This document shows, piece by piece, positions 4,653 to 5,037 of a DNA stretch of 5,037 nucleotides (position 1 is its first letter; every line of letters begins with the position of its first letter). This DNA is from an uncultured Oscillibacter sp. (GTDB lineage: Bacteria > Bacillota > Clostridia > Oscillospirales > Oscillospiraceae). The notes beneath the pieces were generated by a model, which was not told the origin of the DNA, made no database searches, and saw nothing but the letters and a program-made list of their open reading frames with translations. Where the stretch lies: contig CALAAN010000016.1 in assembly GCA_937884915.1 (NCBI GenBank), positions 1 through 5,037 of the forward strand. Direction: 5' to 3'. The position numbers and the translations under genes were made by a program.

Positions 4653-5037
4653 TCAGCTTCTGCTCTGCGCGTGCTGACGCTTGACGCGCGCGACGCGCTG
4701 GGCGTATTCCTCGCGGTCTAAAATGCCCGCGTCGTACAGGACCTTCAGGTTCTCGAGCCGGTTCTCGCAGCTGTCCATGTGGACGGAGTGCACCTCGCCG
4801 CGGTCGGCCTGCTTCTTGCGCGCGATCTCCCAGCGCTTTTCGCTGCCCGCGCGCTCCTGCGCGGCCAGATTCCTGTGGAAATCTCGGATTTGCGCGCCGC
4901 TCGGGCGCTTCTTTTTTTCGCGCTCGACTGCGCGCATCGTGTCGAGGTCATCAACCGCGCGGTTGGCCTTTTTGATGAGCTCGTCGGGCGACAGCATCTC
5001 AGGCGATGCCGAAGTCTTGCCCGTTTCCCGATCGTTG
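4653..5037 (-). CDS. SHOCT-like domain protein, 5' end beyond window
   Basis: The frame is open to the right window edge, so the N-terminus is missing. The first visible ATG is at 4997, but it has no ribosome site and the 13 codons before it (NDRETGKTSASPE) are uninterrupted, so an upstream start is likely. From that ATG 114 residues are visible, very rich in Lys, Arg and Glu and predicted mostly helical. There is no membrane segment. The C-terminus (about residues 81-108, LENLKVLYDAGILDREEYAQ and onward) matches the short SHOCT pattern: a helix with LxxLKxLxDxG, then I/L-D/T-xEEY/F. This small domain usually ends larger proteins and may mediate oligomerisation. Function is not known. It precedes greA by 28 bp in the same direction, which suggests cotranscription. 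Confidence 0.75.
   Translation of the reverse strand, partial: NDRETGKTSASPEMLSPDELIKKANRAVDDLDTMRAVEREKKKRPSGAQIRDFHRNLAAQERAGSEKRWEIARKKQADRGEVHSVHMDSCENRLENLKVLYDAGILDREEYAQRVARVKRQHAQSRS

Noticed and set aside
1..5037. CRISPR array, tRNA or rRNA genes
   Set aside because: No regularly spaced direct repeats with spacers and no tRNA cloverleaf or rRNA-like stretch were seen.

Overview
The window looks like a chromosomal segment of a GC-rich, Gram-positive Clostridia bacterium, perhaps an Oscillospiraceae-type gut anaerobe. The basis is strong purine-rich Shine-Dalgarno sites, the GreA, RNase HI and ammonia-only NadE gene types, and hairpin-rich intergenic repeats of a kind I associate with that group. 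The taxon is an inference from composition and gene style, not a match.

Positions 1-882 form an accessory, repeat-rich region. An ~82-bp repeat at the left edge (1-82) recurs in inverted orientation at 594-674, with about 71 of 82 positions identical. Between the arms lie two small divergent genes: an Arc-type ribbon-helix-helix DNA-binding protein (105-284, minus) and a 64-aa protein of unknown function (384-578, plus). Their shared spacer is AT-rich. It holds a near-consensus plus promoter, a minus -10 that overlaps the plus -10, and five TGAC-type half-sites, two pairs of which are spaced exactly 11 bp. The regulator gene ends inside a perfect hairpin whose loop carries its stop codon. To the right of the second arm is more hairpin-rich non-coding DNA, ending in a perfect 40-bp palindrome.

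Positions 882-5037 are an ordinary minus-strand gene run, read from right to left. First comes a 5'-incomplete gene for a charged protein with a SHOCT-like C-terminus. Next are a GreA-type transcript cleavage factor and RNase HI, with 28-bp and 8-bp gaps, so these three are probably one operon. After a ~100-bp structured spacer comes an ABC exporter half-transporter with all ATPase motifs intact. Its reading frame continues 43 codons upstream of the first ATG without any canonical start codon. Last is the ammonia-dependent NAD+ synthetase NadE, followed by two hairpins.

The core genes serve transcription fidelity (GreA), RNA:DNA hybrid removal (RNase HI), export (ABC) and cofactor synthesis (NadE). 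Nothing ties them into one pathway. The most unusual part is the inverted-repeat-flanked module at the left, which resembles a small self-regulated cassette, although no transposase or other mobility gene is present.
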